NCBI GenBank assembly: GCA_036429605.1
Contig: CM071591.1
Location: forward strand, 2,790,001-2,854,000
Direction: 5' to 3'
DNA from: Cladobotryum mycophilum
Taxonomy: Eukaryota; Ascomycota; Sordariomycetes; Hypocreales; Hypocreaceae
Length of the DNA: 64,000 nucleotides
Position numbers and translations under genes: made by a program. Under the pieces are notes generated by a model that saw only the letters and a list, made by a program, of their open reading frames with translations, did not search any database and was not told the origin of the DNA. The first letter of the stretch is position 1. Every line of letters starts with the position of its first letter. This document shows, piece after piece, positions 58,274-64,000 of the stretch.

Positions 58274-59221
58274 ATGGTATCACTAAAGGGGAATGGCGGG
58301 ATTCGACTCTTGGAGTCTACAGCCCTTGAAAAGTTACCAAGCAATATTATCCTACAACAATCGCTGGACATCGGGTCTGTTATTTCAACGTCATCGTCAT
58401 TCGCAGTCTGCGCGCAACTGGCTTCTTCGAATCCGGAATTACAGACCGCCATCATTCAGATTGGCAAAGGCCTGCAAGGCGCCATCTTCGAACAGGTTGG
58501 GCGGCTAATGGCCATGAAAAAGGAGAATCCTGGAAATGAAGCGCTATCAACTAATTTGCAACGGGAATATCTGATGCATCACCGGGCCATGTCTACTTTC
58601 GATACCTTTGAGCCCCTGATCAAGAGTAATGTGCATGTGCCTCGGCTCGCCAGCATCCTATCATCCCACGATTCCTTCTTGGAGGAGAATCTAGGCAAAT
58701 TCCCGGATGGATACCGTGACTTTGGCACCTTGGTGATGATGGAAAGGATCCTCCCGTTGCCCAAGGTAGTGCGAAGTGCGTTGGTCACCCAGTTCTACCC
58801 GTCTCAAGGAGATGTGCCCCTGGATCCAGCCACGATCAAGAACATCCTCGATGACACGCCGAACAAACATTGCCTCGTCCGAACCTATCTGGGAAAACGC
58901 AATGGAGCCTACCGGAGAGAAGCGTTTTCCCTCCGAAACTTCCCCCTATACTTGGGTTCCATGGAGCAACTAGGTCTGAACACTACTAGCCTCGCTGCAT
59001 CCATGGGCAAGGCTTATGTCGTGATGCACTGGGGAGCATGTATCAACGGCGACGACGTGGAATTCGTCCTCGGCACCTCAGCGGCCTCGGGAGAAAGCGC
59101 AAACACGTCTCCTGGCCCCCAGCATCGCATCGTCAAGCTCTGGCTCCTGGATTTCGGGCAATGCGAGCCAGTAGATTTGTCCCAGGACACCGAGGTCGTA
59201 TACCAGGCCTTCAAGGTATGA
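58274..59221 (+). CDS. DUF3669-domain protein, probably truncated at the 3' end
   Basis: The function of DUF3669 proteins is unknown; they form expanded families in filamentous ascomycetes. The open frame extends upstream, but the first ATG in frame is 58274, giving 315 residues. Family features seen: GYRDFGTLVMMERILPLP with LPKVVRSALVTQFYP, then HCLVRTYLGKRN, FPLYLGSMEQLGL, MGKAYVVMHWGACINGDDVE, FVLGTSA, and near the end the diagnostic LWLLDFGQCEPV. The frame ends just after QAFK at AAGGTATGA, which looks like an exon end followed by an intron donor read through to a stop. No downstream exon coding the usual final segment is visible. The coding part is more GC-rich than its AT-rich surroundings. 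Either 3' truncation or a natural short form; I favour truncation. Confidence 0.72.
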   Translation: MVSLKGNGGIRLLESTALEKLPSNIILQQSLDIGSVISTSSSFAVCAQLASSNPELQTAIIQIGKGLQGAIFEQVGRLMAMKKENPGNEALSTNLQREYLMHHRAMSTFDTFEPLIKSNVHVPRLASILSSHDSFLEENLGKFPDGYRDFGTLVMMERILPLPKVVRSALVTQFYPSQGDVPLDPATIKNILDDTPNKHCLVRTYLGKRNGAYRREAFSLRNFPLYLGSMEQLGLNTTSLAASMGKAYVVMHWGACINGDDVEFVLGTSAASGESANTSPGPQHRIVKLWLLDFGQCEPVDLSQDTEVVYQAFKV

Positions 59222-59907
59222 AGAATATGCAGAGGATTTTCTTGTTTGATGGAGCTCAAAGCGCATCGTAGGTGTTATCAAGGCCACCGTCTACCTAGAT
59301 AGCCTTGGCTTCTTGAAATAATGATTTCCTAAAACGTCTCGCCCTACTTAGATGATGTTTATATAATGAGAGGCTTCGGGAGAAACACTTCCTTCTGCAA
59401 AAATAGGATTCTTGGAGAAGAAAATGTATAATACGATCCATGGATATCTGTTTATAATGTAGAAAAATTACTTGAAGCTTAAACAAAGGGACATTTTGCT
59501 ATCTCATTAGTTTATCAAGAGCTCCAGGGTAGTTATCAATATCATGTAGACTCTAGATTCCTCTTATTCCTCTCAATTACCATCATTGCTCGTGATTCCT
59601 CGTATTATCTGAAAATACTATCATTTTCTCTACTTCCTCTTTATCTCTGTAACTTCCATTATTTTATTGTCATCGGCGATGCAACTTGATCCCCCACACT
59701 TGTTGGAGAACTAAGGTATCGGTTTGCTGACTCAGCGGTTAAGCCAAATGGTCAGTGGGGTAGCCGAGCGCATCGAGACCTCCAATCACACGATAGAGTG
59801 GGTAGGTCGAGTCCTAAATTTTGAGAGTCCATCCTTGAGGCTTTGCGGGCACGACATTGAAGTTGAAGTTTTGCTGCGGGCTCTGTTAAAGCCTCCCCCT
59901 CGCCATC
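59222..59907. promoter_or_regulatory. Intergenic region upstream of uL29m
   Basis: About 690 bp. The first 450 bp are AT-rich and contain the second pyrimidine minisatellite (about 59550-59670). The last 200 bp look like a normal promoter and leader. Confidence 0.45.
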
Positions 59908-60781
59908 ATGTCAATGGCCGGCTCCAATGCGCTGCGCGCCTCACAGGGCTGCGTCTCGAGACTCAGCGCCCCTCTATCGAAAATCTCGACATTTTCCCCG
60001 GCGACGACGAATCGAGTGGCAGCCTTCTCGACCACGGCGCCGCAATGCAAGCGAAAGACCAAGGACAGCAACAAGAGGCGAGGTGTCAGCAGTCTCTACG
60101 GATCGGGGCCCCGCGAACCTCTATCAATGTCTAATATACCGCTGCCGAAGCCGCGCGACTTCAAGCCCAAGGTGCAGGTGGGCGAAAATCACGGACTATG
60201 GGGGTTCTTCCCCGCCAAGGGCCAATTGCTGCTGGCGCCAAAGGAGGTGGAAGAGTACGGGCGTGCATGGACGGTGGAGGAGCTGCGAAAGAAGTCCTGG
60301 GAGGATTTACATGCTCTGTGGTGGACGTGCTGCAAGGAGAGGAACATGCTTGCTACGACCAAGGCTGAGCTGGAAAGAGGGAGATATGGTTTCGGTGATC
60401 GTGAAATTGATACACGAGATGAGGAGGTAAGGAAATCTCTCTCTCCCAAATTGGGGTCACGTTTGACGCTGGATGCAAATTCTAACCGGTGGGGGGATTT
60501 ATTGTATGCAGGTTACAAAAACGATGAGGGCCATCAAACACGCCCTGACGGAACGATATTATACCTGGCAAGATGCCTTTGACGTCGCAAGGTCGGACCC
60601 CGAGATTAACCTGGAGGGAGGAGACGGCCAGGTGTACACGCCGTCGGCCTACGAGGAGGGATATGACGAGGCTGGGGACAGCTGGGCAGAGCCGGAAAAG
60701 GGGGCCAACGTATCGGCTGGAGACGCTGCGGCCACGGAGGGGCAGGCCGCCAAGCTGCTGGAGAACCAGCCAGCTCGGTGA
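59908..60781 (+). CDS. MRPL4: Mitochondrial large-subunit ribosomal protein uL29m (MRPL4/MRPL47)
   Basis: Structural protein of the mitochondrial 54S ribosomal subunit, near the exit tunnel. Exons: 59908-60426 and 60512-60781, 262 residues, the usual fungal length. The N-terminus (MSMAGSNALRASQGCVSRLS, rich in Ser, Arg and Ala and free of acids) is a mitochondrial presequence. The MRP-L47 domain is clear: HGLWGFFPAKGQLL, then YGRAWTVEELRKKSWEDLHA, LWWTCCKERNMLAT. After the 85-bp intron (GTAAGG donor, TATGCAG acceptor) comes TKTMRAIKHALTERYYTWQD. The tail is acidic and low-complexity. It is flanked by AT-rich non-coding DNA and the DUF3669 gene, with which it shares no role. Confidence 0.94.
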
Positions 60782-62120
60782 GGACAGGGAGCTGCAAGGG
60801 TATCCGCCTTGTAGTTCATACTACCTACTATATAAAAAAGAAAGAAAAAAGAAAAAGAAAGAAAAAGAAAGGAATTGTATGAAGCCAAGGGAAAAAAAAA
60901 ATGAAGCTGTGGTGATTTAGCCATGGGCCTTATGACTGAGACGTTGATCTCGTGTAGTATCTAGACAAATATATGATGTATACCTACCATACCTATGCAT
61001 TGGAGAGGATTGTTGCAACAGGGATAGCATAGGTATTGTGATGCTGGCAATGCTTGAATTGTTGGCAGTATGTATAGCTTTATGTGATGATCCTGTCCCC
61101 CAGCAACCAACAGTTGGTGAGGGTGGCAGCAGGGGGAGGGAGGTGAGGTGGTTCATTCACTCACCAAGACGAGCCGCCGTTGTCCCCCCTGGCGAGATGT
61201 TTCATTACCGCCGTCAACCAGTTCATGGCAAGGAGAGCCACCGACCCATCTCCACTTCTCCTCGACCGTGTGATTGGACCATGTTTGCCAATGCACGTTT
61301 GCGTCTCCGCTGTCTTGAAGCTTCTACCTGATCCAATGGGTAATTTGGTGAGAGAGAGTGCTCGGCAGTCCTTTTGGGGTTACCTGAGCTGGCGGTGGAG
61401 GTTCGTTCTCCTTGTGATGCTTGTATGAGCCTTGTACCTAGAGGTACCTTACCTTGGGGAGGTATACTTGGGTGATGGTGTTGGCAATTAAACCCCCCTA
61501 TGGAAATTGCCCACCTTGGCTGGGGGGGGAGATACCTAAGGTACCTAGTAGTTTAGGAGAACGAATACGTACCTACCTGGATATGATGATACAATTCATT
61601 CCATGATAGTAGTGGTAGATTAGAAATTTACATGATATCCAAGTAAAATGTACCTATCTTAATCAATATTGTATGAGACCCCTTTTTATTTTATTTGTCT
61701 TCTCAAAAGGTGGAGGTTGGAAATAAATCAATTGGTCTCTGTCTCGTCTCCGCACCTCACCGATCTATTGCTGCCACACCACACCACAGGCACCACACAC
61801 CACACAGCACACACCACACCACACCAGTGACAGGACAGGTCAGGACAGGACAGGACACACGTCCAAGAAGCCAAACCAATCCAGGACCAAGTCAAACCCC
61901 GCCACTCCCTCAACCCCTCCAGAGGTACTCCGTAGTCCGTCCGTACAACAAAAGCTCGCCAACTCAACTCAACCCTCCAACAATCTTCAGTTCTCCCCGA
62001 CTTTTTCTTGTTTCTACTTTACTTGCCGTAGTATTTACCTACTTACTCTACCACCTCTTCCATCCATCCCTCCAACCTGTTTCTCTCTCTCCTCCTACAC
62101 ATCACATACCATAATTCACC
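60782..62120. promoter_or_regulatory. Intergenic region and leader of the Rab GDI gene
   Basis: About 1.3 kb. It contains an AG-rich run at 60833-60900, GGTACCT/TACCTAG words at 61434-61575, CACACC and GGACA repeats at 61773-61857, a TACTCCGTAG word near 61926, and a CT-rich leader immediately upstream of the ATG (62035-62100), as expected for a highly expressed fungal gene. Confidence 0.55.
61773..61857. repeat. CACACC / GGACA direct repeats
   Basis: A block of CCACAC repeats is followed by AGGACA repeats, about 260-350 bp upstream of the GDI start codon. Confidence 0.75.
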
Positions 62121-64000
62121 ATGGATGAGATTGCAAAGGAATACGATGTCCTTGTCTTGGGCACTGGTATGTGTTCCCTCCCCTCCCCTTCCCTCTCCTT
62201 GCAACACAGTACAGTACAGTCAGACAGCTTCGGAGCTTTAGCGGGGTGCTGCTGCTGCTGGTGGTGGTTCGCGACGGGAAGAAGAGCTCCATCGTGGGGG
62301 GACCTTGTCCAACCTTTCTCTTCTCTGGGGTCCCATTTGCTGACGTTCATGACTCTCTCCGACCTCTAGGCTTGACCGAGTGTATCCTTTCTGGGTAAGT
62401 AACACGAACAACAATATATACCATTCATTCGTTCTATTGGCATCACATCCGCTGACTGTTTTTGCTACTACAGTGTCCTCAGTGTCAAGGGTAAGAAGGT
62501 CTTGCACATTGACCGCAACAACCACTACGGAGGGTACGTTTATCATCACCAATTATACATTTCCAGCATCAACATCCCACGTCTTCATTCAACTAACATT
62601 TCTTCCTTTACAGAGAGGCTGCGTCCCTGAACATCGAAGCGGTAAATACCCACCTTATAAATATACCCAATGAGAAAAAAAAAGCTCCCATCATCTAACG
62701 AATTTTGCCCCACAATAGCTCTTCAAGAAGTATGGCAACTACCCCAGCGGCGAGGAGCCATGGAAAAAGTACGGCCGTGTCAACGACTGGAACATCGATC
62801 TCGTCCCCAAGTTCCTCATGTCCTCTGGCGAGTTGACAAACATCCTCGTCTCCACCGATGTCACAAAGTACCTCGAGTTCAAGCAGGTTGTTGGCAGCTA
62901 CGTCCAGCAGGGTTCTGGCAACAAGGCCACCGTCGCCAAGGTGCCCTCTGATGCCGGCGAGGCCCTCAAGTCACCCCTCATGGGCATCTTCGAGAAGCGA
63001 CGCGCCAAGTCCTTCATCGAGTGGATCGGCAGCTTTGATATCAATGATCCTGCAACACACAAGGGTTTGTCTTAACCTTCCGCCTGCATCAATACCGATT
63101 CTTGGCTTTGCTGACCAATGGCCCGTCTTATAGGTCTTGATCTGAACAATTGCACCATGAAGGATGTTTACGACAAGTTTGGCCTTGAGGCCACAACCAA
63201 GGACTTCATCGGCCACTCCATGGCCCTCTACCTTACCGATGACTATATCGAGGCCCCTGGCCAGGCTCCCGAGGCTATTGAGCGTATCCGCTTGTACGGT
63301 AACTCCGTCTCCAAGTTTGGAAAGTCTCCTTATATCTACCCTCTGTACGGTCTCGGTGAGCTGCCTCAAGGCTTTGCTCGTCTTTCTGCCATTTACGGCG
63401 GTACCTACATGCTCAACACCACCATCGATGAGCTTGTTTATGAGGATGGCAAGGCTGCTGGTATCAAGGCTACCATGACCAGTCCCGAGGGATCTGATGT
63501 CTTGAAGTTTGAGACCAAGGCCAAGTTGGTCCTTGGTGACCCCTCATACTTCCCCGGCAAGACAAAGATTGTTGGTCACGTCCTGCGTGCCATCTGCATC
63601 TTGAAGCACCCTCTTGCTGGTACCAGCGACGCAGACTCTTGCCAGATTATTATTCCTCAGTCACAGGTTGGCCGCAAGAACGGTAAGGAACACCTCGTTG
63701 TCATCATGACCATCATTTCATCAAAACTAACGCTTGCTAGATATCTACATTGCCTGCGTTTCATCCACACACAACGTCTGCCCCAAGGGTTACTGGATCG
63801 CCATTGTCTCCACTATCGCCGAGGGCTCGGCCAACCACCACATCGAGCTCCAGCCTGGTCTGGAGCGTCTGGGTGCTATTGAGGAGCAGTTCATGGTAAG
63901 TAACTCCGATTATACACGCTGATGAGCACCAACCCTATGGAACCTGGGATTATACTAACTATCATACAGAGCGCACCCATCCCCATCTACGAGCCCCTTG
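62121..64000 (+). CDS. GDI1: Rab GDP-dissociation inhibitor (partial, runs past window end)
   Basis: Cytosolic chaperone that extracts GDP-bound, prenylated Rab GTPases from membranes and recycles them in vesicle traffic. Exons: 62121-62166, 62370-62394, 62474-62533, 62614-62641, 62719-63064, 63134-63682, 63741-63895, 63970 to the edge; 413 residues visible of about 460 expected. The N-terminus MDEIAKEYDVLVLGTGLTEC has the GDI/REP nucleotide-fold start, followed by GKKVLHIDRNNHYGG. Other hallmarks are NIDLVPKFLMSSGELTNIL, YVEQ-like SYVQQG, GHSMALYLTDDY and IYPLYGLGELPQGFARLSAI. The first four exons are very short (46, 25, 60 and 28 nt) and every join keeps phase. No frame errors are seen. The 3' end lies outside the window. 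Confidence 0.95.

Noticed and set aside
1..64000. CRISPR arrays, prokaryotic operons, secondary-metabolite cluster, intact transposon
   Set aside because: No regularly spaced direct repeats with spacers, no polycistronic layout, no backbone synthase genes, and no transposase or reverse transcriptase motifs were seen.

Overview
The window is nuclear DNA from a filamentous ascomycete (Pezizomycotina). The evidence is short introns of about 42-110 bp with GTATGT/GTAAGT-type donors and CTAAC-like branch sites, CT-rich leaders, and protein families such as Arp9 with a long insert, DUF3669 and a histidine-rich Sec62. The gene set and intergenic style suggest Sordariomycetes, perhaps Hypocreales; that placement is inference.

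Layout. 1-3181 has no supportable gene. 3182-5724 (-) encodes an uncharacterised, probably nuclear protein. 6662-13372 is a compact housekeeping block: a HAD pyrimidine nucleotidase, Mediator subunit Med21 (-) divergent from translocon subunit Sec62, a secreted RNase T2 (-) and a GNAT acetyltransferase (-). 15241-23922 holds a phospholipase D with an unusual charged repeat, a membrane-anchored ER thioredoxin/PDI protein (-), and tyrosyl-DNA phosphodiesterase. 26023-34935 holds a MATE transporter, the actin-related chromatin protein Arp9 (-) and a SYLF/Ysc84 protein (-). 34936-40257 is mostly intergenic with one doubtful coding-like stretch. A 66-residue predicted mitochondrial membrane protein starts at 40258, and a C2H2 zinc-finger regulator lies at 42101-43551 (-). 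About 13 kb after that (43552-56600) is a gene-poor stretch full of simple repeats. It is followed by decayed coding fragments, a DUF3669 gene that appears cut at a splice donor, mitochondrial ribosomal protein uL29m, and the 5' part of Rab GDI, which runs off the window end.

The genes do not form a pathway or cluster. They are independent housekeeping genes in a normal fungal arrangement, with divergent and convergent pairs and 0.2-2 kb spacers. The most useful observation is that four otherwise well-conserved genes (uncharacterised nuclear protein, MATE, Arp9, SYLF) are each broken by exactly one missing base inside a C/G run of 4-6. This looks like systematic homopolymer under-calling in the assembly rather than four pseudogenes. 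I found no convincing new biological system. The leads worth a second look are the phospholipase D repeat insert, the repeat-rich desert beside the zinc-finger gene, the decayed block around the DUF3669 gene, and recurring promoter motifs. I recognised no tRNA, rRNA, CRISPR array or intact transposon.
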